NCBI GenBank assembly: GCA_030615035.1
Contig: JAUXAC010000009.1
Span: 1 to 44,384, forward strand
DNA from: Dehalococcoidia bacterium
Lineage (GTDB): Bacteria; Chloroflexota; Dehalococcoidia; Dehalococcoidales; RBG-16-60-22
DNA: 44,384 bases
Reading direction: 5' to 3'
Part shown: piece after piece, positions 8,691 through 15,906 of the stretch
How the letters are laid out: each line of letters starts with the position of its first letter
Position numbering within the stretch: the first letter of the stretch is position 1
The notes under the pieces: generated by a model
Seen by the model: the letters and a program-made list of their open reading frames with translations, nothing else
Database searches by the model: none
What the model was told of the DNA's origin: nothing
Made by a program: the position numbers and the translations under genes

Positions 8691-8729
8691 AGGCTCTATG
8701 GGCTACAGGAGAAGGTGGGGGAGAGGTAA
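8691..8729 (+). repeat. Second, weaker echo of the mutS tail
   Basis: Read in frame this gives RLYGLQEKVGER and a stop, resembling the mutS end (KLYELQKKAGGEES) and the copy at 8247. It directly follows the hydrolase relic in a different frame. Alone it would be weak; with the first copy it suggests a repeated gene end. Confidence 0.35.
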
Positions 8730-8772
8730 TATTCTGTTATAAGCTTGGAGGCTTGATAAGAACAATCTGGGA

Positions 8773-9330
8773 CTATGACGAAGGAATTGCTACCCGGCCG
8801 AGAAAGCTAAAAAGTCTGTGCATGAAGTCTTCGAGATAGGGAGAGGGCATATATCCCATCCTATTAACTTGACCTGTTGATATTAACCAATATACAAATT
8901 CAACAGAGAGAGAGAAAGTGGTTTTAAAATCCGCTATCAGTTCTGGTACACTGTCGCTCGTTTCATCTACAACTGTTGCATCTAAGTGATGATACCTTTC
9001 ATCTTGATTCTGCCTTGCTCGTTTATATAGCTGTGAGTCTAATTTACTACGGACACGAAGTTCGTCTTCCGAGAATAGTGAGCACAGAAGCACATGTGTA
9101 AGCAACTTGCTTTCGGGGGCATTACCTTGCCTAGCCTTATAATCCCACTCAAGGTCACAGTCCTGAGAAACAACGATTGAGTATGGGTGGTCAATTCTAC
9201 CTAGCTTCACGGGTTGGTTCAAGTCAATTGAAGACTGTGAAGAAACATCCAATTGAAGCTCAAACAAATCCTTGATAATTTCACCTTGTCTTACATATGG
9301 GGAACCGGGAGGTTCATAATGGAATGACAC
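8773..9330 (-). CDS. Cassette protein 3, unknown function
   Basis: A soluble protein of ~185 residues and the last gene of the TIGR04255 cassette. It contains a VVSQDCDLEWDY segment and is otherwise acidic and mixed alpha/beta; there are no membrane segments. I do not recognise a family. The GTG at 9330 is preferred because GGAG lies about eight bases upstream and it begins just after the stop of gene 2 (9350). A longer in-frame version from a GTG at 9471 has no SD and would overlap gene 2 by 122 bases where the gene 2 frame looks coding. The QDCD motif invites a metal or nucleotide role, but that is a guess. Confidence 0.6.
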   Translation of the reverse strand: MSFHYEPPGSPYVRQGEIIKDLFELQLDVSSQSSIDLNQPVKLGRIDHPYSIVVSQDCDLEWDYKARQGNAPESKLLTHVLLCSLFSEDELRVRSKLDSQLYKRARQNQDERYHHLDATVVDETSDSVPELIADFKTTFSLSVEFVYWLISTGQVNRMGYMPSPYLEDFMHRLFSFLGRVAIPSS

Positions 9331-9349
9331 AACGGTATCTCCACTGTGA

Positions 9350-9757
9350 CTATTCAGTGAGTACGAGGTCAGGCCGCTTCTTTCTATCCGCAATGGTTGC
9401 ACCAATCGATGCTGGTGCCAGTCTTGCGGGACGAGGTTCCGGTTTATAACTGTAGAACTCCAACATATCACGCAGAGAGAACAAAGTCTCTTCTAATCCT
9501 TCATCTGGCATAAATCCAATCATGATACAACCAAGAGAACGCCCAAACGCAGACTCGGTGCTGCCTTCTATATGAATTGTGATTTCGTACGTTGTCTCAG
9601 GTTGAATAGAACCATGGAAATAAACATAGCTACCGCTCTCTCTAGTAGGGTCAGATAATTCCTGGCCCCATTGCACTATGGAGCCTTTCGGTGATTGCCC
9701 ACCTGAAGAGTCGTCCTGCCAGTCGATTGAATCTGTCCAGTATCTCGAAAGGTTCAT
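9350..9757 (-). CDS. Cassette protein 2, unknown function
   Basis: A 135-residue soluble protein, the middle gene of the cassette. The central part alternates polar and hydrophobic residues as in beta strands (YVYFHGSI, YEITIHIEG), and the tail is proline- and arginine-rich. No family is recognised. It overlaps the TIGR04255 gene by 107 bases in another frame. That long overlap is supported by AAGGAGGG ending five bases before its ATG, inside the upstream gene. A shorter form from a GTG at 9676 would remove most of the overlap but has only a weak SD. Tight packing implies co-translation with its partners. Confidence 0.6.
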   Translation of the reverse strand: MNLSRYWTDSIDWQDDSSGGQSPKGSIVQWGQELSDPTRESGSYVYFHGSIQPETTYEITIHIEGSTESAFGRSLGCIMIGFMPDEGLEETLFSLRDMLEFYSYKPEPRPARLAPASIGATIADRKKRPDLVLTE

Positions 9758-10448
9758 CTATACCCTCCTTCCTCTCCACCGAGAAATCGGCGTCGATAAG
9801 ATAACATTCCTCATCACTTCCGTTTGGAGTAATCAATCCATGATTTATCACTACCTGTCCATTAGGTATGTCGGGTATCTTAATAATAACACGTGTTTGG
9901 ATTCCCAAAATTGCACCTGATACGTCTTTATCACCTAATTCAGCGATAATATGTGGCTTGAGTAAGCCCTGCCATCCTACCTTAGTTAATCCAAGACTAC
10001 GCCGTGAGATTATATCTCGATAACGCAAACCCACGCGGGAATACAAGGCAGGTTCATACACTCTTTTAAGAGCACCCTCAGCCTTAACAATTTCCCTTCT
10101 GAATGATTCCCATCTTTCATACTTTGTCTCAGCTAAAGTCATAAATCCATCCCGAAGAGAAATAAATCGCTTTGAATCCTTGGTAGAGAATCTATGGCTA
10201 GTTAACGCAGGAGGAATCGGAATATTCATTTGCTCAATGATAGTAGCCAATTCTTTGGGTGCCTGTGGTGGCACTCCGAAGGAAGGTTCCTGTTCTGAGT
10301 AATCAGGATAAGACTTCCGAATCATGTCCTGAAAGTCGGCTAGGTGACCTTCTCTTATCCTTAATATCGTTGGGAACCTAAGTTGACAGATAACTTCTAC
10401 AAGTGGATTCTTTTTATAAAGCACCCGCTCTGATTCTGGAAACAACAT
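9651..10448 (-). CDS. TIGR04255 family protein, cassette protein 1
   Basis: This 265-residue protein resembles the sporadically distributed TIGR04255 family: an N-terminal KNPLVEVICQLRFP segment, a middle RVGLRYRDII, and the ending FEILDRFNRLAGRLFRWAIT followed by LHSAM. Family function is not established; its patchy distribution points to horizontal transfer. Length is normal. The ATG at 10448 has no SD. A promoter (TTGACA 10527-10522, TAAACT 10504-10499) lies ~50 bases upstream in an AT-rich leader. It heads a three-gene cassette unlike its surroundings. Such proteins are often encoded with small partners of unknown function, so a defence or stress module is possible but unproven. Confidence 0.75.
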   Translation of the reverse strand: MLFPESERVLYKKNPLVEVICQLRFPTILRIREGHLADFQDMIRKSYPDYSEQEPSFGVPPQAPKELATIIEQMNIPIPPALTSHRFSTKDSKRFISLRDGFMTLAETKYERWESFRREIVKAEGALKRVYEPALYSRVGLRYRDIISRRSLGLTKVGWQGLLKPHIIAELGDKDVSGAILGIQTRVIIKIPDIPNGQVVINHGLITPNGSDEECYLIDADFSVERKEGIDEPFEILDRFNRLAGRLFRWAITERLHSAMGPGII

Positions 10449-10498
10449 AATCTTTTACTTCTATATAATAAATTTATATTATATACTTCTTAATGGTG

Positions 10499-10527
10499 AG
10501 TTTAGAGATTATCCAAGCATTTGTCAA
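10499..10527 (-). promoter_or_regulatory. Promoter of the TIGR04255 cassette
   Basis: On the minus strand a perfect TTGACA (10527-10522) is followed after 17 bases by TAAACT (10504-10499). Between it and the ATG at 10448 lies an AT-rich leader with several TATA-like stretches that could give alternative -10 boxes. Confidence 0.55.
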
Positions 10528-10686
10528 GGGGGTATGCACCATATAGTATAGAGCAATACCCTAACTTAAGACCATCTAAATACTAGTTTACTACTTTTGT
10601 CGTTTTGAATCAAATGAAACATGTCGCCAATCAAATTAATAAGTAGCACACCAGTCAATAAGTTCACATAACATTATTTCACTAAC

Positions 10687-10800
10687 CTCCTTATCAAGGA
10701 GAGAGATACTAACGGAGAGTTAAAGAGGGGCGAAGCCCCTCTTTTTAAAATCTTCCCCCTCCCTTATAAAGGGAGGGGGATAAAGGGGGAGGGTTGCCAA
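10687..10800. repeat. Composite palindromic repeat, copy 1
   Basis: Modules in order: a small palindrome (CTCCTT/AAGGAG, 10687-10701); hairpin AAAGAGGGGC-GAA-GCCCCTCTTT (10722-10744) with a T tract; the main palindrome CCCCCTCCCTT-ATA-AAGGGAGGGGG (10755-10779); and a tail ATAAAGGGGGAGGG. The order hairpin-palindrome-tail is shared with the copies at 19.8, 22.7 and 26.1 kb. With its T tract the hairpin could end plus-strand transcripts. The rest of 10449-10817 is AT-rich with no gene. Confidence 0.75.
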
Positions 10801-10817
10801 ATACTAAACTACAAATC

Positions 10818-11381
10818 CTAAAAACGGGGTTTGCAGAGAATCTCTTTAATCCTGAGGTCAAAGAAGTTGTTGGAGTTGACCGGTGTGAGCAATATGGCGG
10901 TGTCGGCGCCCCGGCCGGTGCCAGCGATGGAGATGGCATCCTCGTCGGTGCGAGCCAAGCCACCGTCAGCCGCCATCATGGATATCTCACAGGCTACCTT
11001 CAACCCGTCACCGAAAACCCGCAGGGTACCGGCAACTATGTCTCCAATAACAGAGGTATTGAACTTATCGCGCACCGCCCGACTGATTCCGGAAAAAGTG
11101 TGGGTGGTGGTGAGTATTGTGCCGCCTTTACTCTCAACAATTTTCCGGTTTCCCTCGGTGAATTCCTGGCTGTTTGGTTCGCGGTAGCCGGTAAAATGGG
11201 TTACCACGATAACCCTTAATCCTTGAAGGATATCCACAGCCTTTACGGCGGTATCACCTTTTGTGGATGCCACCACAACTGTTTTGATACCCAGTTCCTC
11301 CGCCCGCTGTTTGACGATGCGCAACACTTCGTCGGTATTATCTCTGCCAAGTTTGTCAAAATAGACTGTCTTTGCTTCCAT
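10818..11381 (-). CDS. Stand-alone pyruvate kinase alpha/beta (C-terminal) domain protein
   Basis: A 187-residue protein made only of the fold found at the C-terminus of pyruvate kinase, with VVVASTKGDTAVKAV near residues 34-48, TTTHTFSGISRAVRDKF, and a glycine-rich end. The catalytic barrel is absent, so it is not a pyruvate kinase; stand-alone versions occur in many anaerobes with unknown, perhaps ligand-sensing, roles. ATG 11381 is chosen because AGGAG lies about eight bases upstream; an in-frame extension to 11405 lacks this. It follows the FAH-family gene by 29 bases, so the two form an operon. Confidence 0.8.
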   Translation of the reverse strand: MEAKTVYFDKLGRDNTDEVLRIVKQRAEELGIKTVVVASTKGDTAVKAVDILQGLRVIVVTHFTGYREPNSQEFTEGNRKIVESKGGTILTTTHTFSGISRAVRDKFNTSVIGDIVAGTLRVFGDGLKVACEISMMAADGGLARTDEDAISIAGTGRGADTAILLTPVNSNNFFDLRIKEILCKPRF

Positions 11382-11410
11382 TTCTTCTCCTTCCCAGTTT
11401 TGCAAGCTTT

Positions 11411-12163
11411 CTAGACTACATAATTTCTGAGTGTGCCTATCGGCTCTATCTTTACCTCTACAGTATCACCCGGTTTCATCGGTCCAATGCCGCTGGGTGT
11501 TCCGGTAGCAATAATATCACCGGGCAATAACGTCATTATGTGAGAGATAAAGCTCACCAGTTCCGGAACAGAAAAGACGAGGTCACTGGTGTTACCCTGT
11601 TGCTTAAGTTCACCATTCAGGCAGGTTTCCAGATGAACATTGCCCGGGTCAAGCTCGGTCTCAATACAGGGGCCGATGGCGGAAAAGGTATCAAAACTCT
11701 TGGCTCTGGTCCACTGCTTATCCCGGTATTGAAGGTCACGCGCGGTAACGTCATTAAAGCAGGTATAACCCAGAACGTGATTCATTGCCTCTCTGGTGGA
11801 TACCCGGCGGGTCCGGTTCTTGATAACTACTCCCAGTTCACCTTCATAATCGATTCGCTCCGAGGATTCCGGGTAAACGATGTTATCTCCGGGGCCTATT
11901 ACCGAGGTTGATGGCTTGAGGAAAATCAAAGGTTCGGGAGGAACCGACATTTTTATTTCTCTGGCATGGCTGTGGTAATTGAGTCCCAGGGCGACAATTT
12001 TGGATGGGGCGCACGGTGGCAGGAGCTTGAGGTCGCTTAATCTATGATAGCGATTACGTCTTTTAAGCTGACGGTAAGGTGTGGCGGTAAGACTCTGAAC
12101 CAATTCACCATCCCAGATTCCGTATTCAGTCTTCTTATCGATAGTATAGCGCACAATCTTCAT
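11411..12163 (-). CDS. Fumarylacetoacetate hydrolase family protein
   Basis: A 250-residue enzyme of the FAH / 2-hydroxyhepta-2,4-diene-1,7-dioate isomerase family. The GLNYHSHA motif, acidic metal ligands in DYEGELGVV, and GDIIATGTPSGIGPM near the C-terminus are typical. Members cleave or isomerise beta-diketo acids or decarboxylate oxaloacetate with Mg2+. A small N-terminal domain precedes the catalytic domain. ATG 12163 (MKIVRY) is chosen; an extension to 12280 would run into argJ on the other strand and has no family resemblance. It is transcribed divergently from argJ with 72 bases between. The pyruvate-kinase-like partner downstream hints at a 2-oxo-acid substrate. Confidence 0.85.
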   Translation of the reverse strand: MKIVRYTIDKKTEYGIWDGELVQSLTATPYRQLKRRNRYHRLSDLKLLPPCAPSKIVALGLNYHSHAREIKMSVPPEPLIFLKPSTSVIGPGDNIVYPESSERIDYEGELGVVIKNRTRRVSTREAMNHVLGYTCFNDVTARDLQYRDKQWTRAKSFDTFSAIGPCIETELDPGNVHLETCLNGELKQQGNTSDLVFSVPELVSFISHIMTLLPGDIIATGTPSGIGPMKPGDTVEVKIEPIGTLRNYVV

Positions 12164-12198
12164 AGTTAAAGTGAAGCTTATTCCGGTACTTTCTAAAA

Positions 12199-12227
12199 TT
12201 GCCTGCCTGCATTGGGTATGGTATAGT
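12199..12227 (+). promoter_or_regulatory. Promoter of argJBD, probably leaderless
   Basis: TTGCCT (12199-12204) and TATAGT (12222-12227) are 17 bases apart. The argJ ATG at 12236 begins nine bases after the -10 box, and no SD is present, so the message probably starts at or within two bases of the start codon. Confidence 0.55.
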
Positions 12228-12235
12228 TTTTGGTA

Positions 12236-13435
12236 ATGAAAATCAAGCTTATGGCTTCGGGTAGTATCACCGCTCCTCATGGATTTCGTGCTGGTGCCAC
12301 CTGTGCTGGGATAAAGAAAAAAGATGGCCTGGACCTGGGTATCCTCTTTTCCGAAGTGCCTGGTGCGACGGCAGCTCTATTTACCACTAATCGAATTAAG
12401 GCGGCGCCGGTGGTTTTGTGCCAGCAGCGGTTGCAAAGGGGGAGAGCCGTAGCGGTAGTGGTAAACAGTGGTTGTGCCAATGCCTGTACCGGTGAGCAGG
12501 GGCTGGCTGATGCTGAGGAAATGGCGAAGCTAGCTGCCGAGGCGATTGGCGCGTCACCTGAGGATGTTCTGGTAGCCAGCACCGGCGTAATCGGTCAACC
12601 GTTACCGATGGAGCGCCTGAGGGATGGTATCGGACAGATTGTCCTTACCAGAGACGGGGGTCATGAGCTAGCCAAGGCGATGATGACTACGGACACAGTG
12701 CCCAAGGAGGCAGCAGTCAGGATTGATGAGAGTGAGTCCATTATCGGGGGAGTAGCCAAGGGCGCAGGGATGATGCATCCTGATATGGCTACTTTACTCT
12801 GTTTTTTAACTACCGATGCCAGAGTGGATGCAAATTTTCTCAAGCTGGCATTGCGCAAGGCGGCAGACATTTCCTTTAATATGGTTTCAATTGACACTGA
12901 TACCAGTCCCAATGATATGGTGCTGATAATGGCTAATGGACTGGCCGGGAATGAGACTATTTCGCCGGGGAGTCGGCAGGCAGACGCCTTTCAGCAAGCC
13001 CTTAACCAGCTTTGTATCCATCTGGCTAAAGCTATTGCTCGTGATGGCGAGGGGGCAACCAAGCTTATTGAGGTTACGGTTAGCGGAGCACCCGGTGTGG
13101 CTGAAGCCAGGTTGGCTGCACGGACGGTGGTCAGCTCGCCGCTGGTGAAGGCAGCAATACACGGTAGCGACCCTAACTGGGGAAGGATTATGATGGCGCT
13201 GGGGCGGAGCGGGGTGGAGGTGGTAGAGTCAAAGATTGACCTTCACCTGGGCGATATCCCGGTGGTAAAGGCCGGGTGCCCGTTGCCTTTTGACGAGGAA
13301 GAGGTGGTAAGGGTATTGGATGGGAGTGAAGTATCTATAGTCTTGAATCTCAACCTGGGAAGTGCCATTGCCACTGCCTGGGGCTGTGACCTGTCTGAGG
13401 AATACGTAACGATTAACAGTCAATATATGACCTAA
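12236..13435 (+). CDS. argJ: Bifunctional glutamate N-acetyltransferase / amino-acid acetyltransferase
   Basis: This ~399-residue ArgJ recycles the acetyl group from N-acetylornithine to glutamate, and in bifunctional forms also makes N-acetylglutamate from acetyl-CoA. The self-cleavage site is present as HPDMATLL near residue 182, with threonine as nucleophile, so the precursor would split into alpha and beta chains. GSDPNWGRIMMALGRSG near the end is also typical. ATG 12236 is preferred to TTG 12230. It starts argJ-argB-argD; argC lies 29 kb away at 43004. Confidence 0.95.
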   Translation: MKIKLMASGSITAPHGFRAGATCAGIKKKDGLDLGILFSEVPGATAALFTTNRIKAAPVVLCQQRLQRGRAVAVVVNSGCANACTGEQGLADAEEMAKLAAEAIGASPEDVLVASTGVIGQPLPMERLRDGIGQIVLTRDGGHELAKAMMTTDTVPKEAAVRIDESESIIGGVAKGAGMMHPDMATLLCFLTTDARVDANFLKLALRKAADISFNMVSIDTDTSPNDMVLIMANGLAGNETISPGSRQADAFQQALNQLCIHLAKAIARDGEGATKLIEVTVSGAPGVAEARLAARTVVSSPLVKAAIHGSDPNWGRIMMALGRSGVEVVESKIDLHLGDIPVVKAGCPLPFDEEEVVRVLDGSEVSIVLNLNLGSAIATAWGCDLSEEYVTINSQYMT

Positions 13436-13438
13436 AAG

Positions 13439-14239
13439 GTGAGGATTGAGTTGGATAAAGTTATCGTGGTTAAGATAGGCGGGGCTACTCTGGGTAGCCG
13501 TGATACCACTATTGAGGACATAGTGTCTCTTCAGCAGCAGGGCAAATTATTGGTGGTAGTCCATGGTGGTGGTAGACTGGTGACCGAGTGGCTTGCGAAG
13601 CGGGGGATTTCCACGCGGTTTGTCCACGGCGAGCGGGTAACGGATAAGGCAACGCTGGAGATGGTGACGGCAGTGCTGGCCGGGCTGGCCAATAAGGAGA
13701 TTGTGGCGGCTATCAATAGCCTGGGTGGACGGGCAATAGGCATCAGTGGCGTAGATGGAGGTCTTATTCAAAGCAGGATTGAGGATATAGAGCTGGGCTA
13801 CGTGGGGGTGGTGGTGAAGGTAGACACGGCGCCTCTGGAAGCCCTGTTACAAGCCGGCTATATCCCGGTTATTTCTCCGCTGAGCCTTCATTCAGTTGAT
13901 AAACCAAAGGATGCGCCACCGATACTTAACATTAATGCTGACCCGGTAGCTGGTGAAATAGCGGCGGCCATCGGGGCGGAAAGGCTCATCTTTCTGACCG
14001 ATGTGGCTGGTATCCGTGACCAGTCGGGCAAGTTGCTGGCTGAGTTATCAGCTAGTGAGGCTGAGGCTTTAGTGGCTTCAGGTGTGGCTTCGGGAGGAAT
14101 GGTTCCCAAGGTTAAAGCCTGCCTGAGGGCTTTGGCTGGCACTTCAACTACACGTATCATAGATGGCAGGCAGCCACATGCCTTGCTGCGGGAGATGGAG
14201 GGCAAAGGAGAGGGCACAACAATATACGCAGATAAGTGA
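13439..14239 (+). CDS. argB: Acetylglutamate kinase
   Basis: A 266-residue kinase that phosphorylates N-acetylglutamate with ATP. VVKIGGATLG at the N-terminus and VVHGGGRLV near residue 38 are the amino-acid-kinase phosphate-binding segments, and FLTDVAGI lies near 182. It begins three bases after the argJ stop. GTG 13439 is used, but TTG 13451 with AGGTGAGG just upstream is an equally good start and would trim four residues. No N-terminal helix of the arginine-inhibited hexameric form is visible. Confidence 0.93.
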   Translation: MRIELDKVIVVKIGGATLGSRDTTIEDIVSLQQQGKLLVVVHGGGRLVTEWLAKRGISTRFVHGERVTDKATLEMVTAVLAGLANKEIVAAINSLGGRAIGISGVDGGLIQSRIEDIELGYVGVVVKVDTAPLEALLQAGYIPVISPLSLHSVDKPKDAPPILNINADPVAGEIAAAIGAERLIFLTDVAGIRDQSGKLLAELSASEAEALVASGVASGGMVPKVKACLRALAGTSTTRIIDGRQPHALLREMEGKGEGTTIYADK

Positions 14240-14249
14240 GGTTGACAAA

Positions 14250-15434
14250 GTGAGTCAGTGGCAGGAGCTTGAGCGCAAATACATTATGAACACTGTTAAG
14301 CGGGTACCGTTAACTCTGGTCAGGGGGGAAGGGGCGCGGGTGTGGGATGAAGATGGTCGTGAGTACCTGGACTTCGTTGGCGGCTGGGCGGTCAACAGTC
14401 TGGGGCACTGTCCGCCGGTGGTTACAAAGGCAGTTACGGAGCAGGTGCATACTCTTATTCAGGCTTCAAATCAGTTCTATACCGTCCCGCAGATTCGGCT
14501 GGCGGAGCTTCTGGTCAGCAATAGTTGTCTGGATAAGGTCTTTTTCTGTAACAGCGGCGCCGAGGCTAACGAGGGAGCGGTGAAGCTAGCTCGACGGTAC
14601 GGACAGCACCATTTGAATGGAGCTTACGAGGTTATCAGCATGATTGGTTCATTTCACGGGCGCACTCTGGGTATGGTGGCAGCTACCGGGCAGCCCGAGT
14701 TCCAGGAGCCATATATTCCATTACCGGCTGGTTTTGTAAATGTAGACTATAACGATATTGAGGCGGTAAAGTCGGCTACTACGGAGAGGACCTGTGCGGT
14801 GATGCTGGAGCCGATACAGGGGGAGGGAGGGGTCAACCTGCCCGGCGATAATTATCTGGCGATGGTGAGGGACTGGTGCGACCAGAAGGGTATTCTGCTG
14901 ATTTTAGATGAAATTCAGACGGGGATAGGTAGAACCGGGACACTTTTTGCTTACGAGCAGTACGGCATTGAACCTGACATAATGACTCTGGCCAAGGGAC
15001 TGGGCAGCGGCATACCAATCGGGGCTATTCTAGCCAAAGACAGGGTTTCCGTTTTTGTGCCGGGGGAACACGGCTCCACTTACGGCGGCAACCCTCTTGC
15101 CTGTGCGGCGGCCTATGCGGTGCTGAATTTTATCATTGAGAATGACATTCCCAGGAACGTCAAGAAAGTCGGGCAGTATCTTATTGACAGTCTGGAAGGG
15201 CTGAGGCGGAAATTCCAGTTCATCACCGATGTGCGGGGGCGCGGGCTGCTGGTAGCAATGGAGTTTAACAGTGATGTTGCCGAGTCACTGGTTACGGCTT
15301 GCATTGAGAAAGGTCTGCTGGTCAACCGATTGAAGCCCAATGCCCTGCGCTTTATGCCACCGCTTATTATCGGTTATGGTGAGGTTGACGAGGCACTGGG
15401 CATCCTGGATAAGGCGCTGTCCAGTATCGGGTAA
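14250..15434 (+). CDS. argD: Acetylornithine / succinylornithine-type aminotransferase
   Basis: A 394-residue PLP enzyme of the class III aminotransferases that makes N-acetylornithine from the semialdehyde and glutamate. The PLP lysine is Lys249 in TLAKGLGSG; LILDEIQTGIGRTG precedes it, and the phosphate-binding SGAEANEGA is near residue 102. GTG 14250 is chosen with GTGAGG upstream; the longer frame to 14163 would lie inside argB. It follows argB by 10 bases. A similar enzyme can act in lysine synthesis, but the argJB context favours arginine. Confidence 0.93.
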   Translation: MSQWQELERKYIMNTVKRVPLTLVRGEGARVWDEDGREYLDFVGGWAVNSLGHCPPVVTKAVTEQVHTLIQASNQFYTVPQIRLAELLVSNSCLDKVFFCNSGAEANEGAVKLARRYGQHHLNGAYEVISMIGSFHGRTLGMVAATGQPEFQEPYIPLPAGFVNVDYNDIEAVKSATTERTCAVMLEPIQGEGGVNLPGDNYLAMVRDWCDQKGILLILDEIQTGIGRTGTLFAYEQYGIEPDIMTLAKGLGSGIPIGAILAKDRVSVFVPGEHGSTYGGNPLACAAAYAVLNFIIENDIPRNVKKVGQYLIDSLEGLRRKFQFITDVRGRGLLVAMEFNSDVAESLVTACIEKGLLVNRLKPNALRFMPPLIIGYGEVDEALGILDKALSSIG

Positions 15435-15442
15435 TCAGGTAA

Positions 15443-15844
15443 ATGTTGGGTGGGCTGATGGTCTGGAGAATTCTGGCTGATACAGTTATGGGTCTGCACC
15501 TTCTCCTCATAGGCTTTTTTGCTGTTTCCGTTGTACTTCTAGCGCTGGGCTTTTTCAAAGGGCGCCGTAACTGGCGGCGCTTCTACTGCGGAGTCACCGC
15601 GCTGGCAGTGAGTCTCGGGGTAGCATCCTGGGCGGGGGTATTACGGTCTTGCTCCCTAACCGACCTGGAATATATGCTGAGAAGGCTCTACGACCCGAGC
15701 GAGAGCTGGATGCGCACGAGGTCGCTTCTGGGCACTATCATACTTGATACCACCGGAGTTGAAGTGCCCGAATTCGCGTTCAGCATAGGTCTGGGAATAG
15801 GAATAGCGGTAATGATAGGCTCTCTCATTCTTCGGAGAGCCTAA
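15443..15844 (+). CDS. DUF2784-family membrane protein
   Basis: A 133-residue membrane protein with helices near residues 10-38, 48-66 and 112-131. An early LH in LHLLLIGFF and a CSLTDLEYMLR segment (near 70-80) match DUF2784; a loop after it is likely extracytoplasmic. Function is unknown. It begins eight bases after argD, so it is probably transcribed with the arginine genes, perhaps only by chance. ATG 15458 with GGTGGG upstream is an alternative start. Its stop overlaps the tRNA-derived repeat beginning at 15844, so the insertion point is exactly at the gene end. Confidence 0.75.
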   Translation: MLGGLMVWRILADTVMGLHLLLIGFFAVSVVLLALGFFKGRRNWRRFYCGVTALAVSLGVASWAGVLRSCSLTDLEYMLRRLYDPSESWMRTRSLLGTIILDTTGVEVPEFAFSIGLGIGIAVMIGSLILRRA

Positions 15845-15877
15845 GCGGGGGTTGGATTCGAACCAGCGACCTTCGGG
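15844..15877 (-). repeat. Partial copy of the tRNA-fMet 3' end (attachment-site-like)
   Basis: These 34 bases match 16889-16922, the 3' part of tRNA-fMet, at 32 positions (differences at 15866 and 15874). The copy covers the acceptor strand, the whole T arm and variable loop, and ends in the anticodon stem. It lacks the encoded CCA. With the intact tRNA it brackets a ~1 kb segment holding one gene, as expected from integration into a tRNA 3' end. Confidence 0.75.
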
Positions 15878-15906
15878 ATATCCAAAAAATACCTGATTGC
15901 ATCGAG

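Noticed and set aside
9331..9471. Longer start for cassette protein 3 at GTG 9471
   Set aside because: No SD, and it would overlap gene 2 by 122 bases where the gene 2 frame looks coding; GTG 9330 has GGAG upstream.
10687..10779. Transposase-bearing mobile element near the repeats
   Set aside because: No transposase, integrase or recombinase gene is visible anywhere in the window.
12164..12280. N-terminal extension of the FAH-family protein
   Set aside because: It would overlap argJ and its promoter, and has no resemblance to the family; ATG 12163 gives the normal length.
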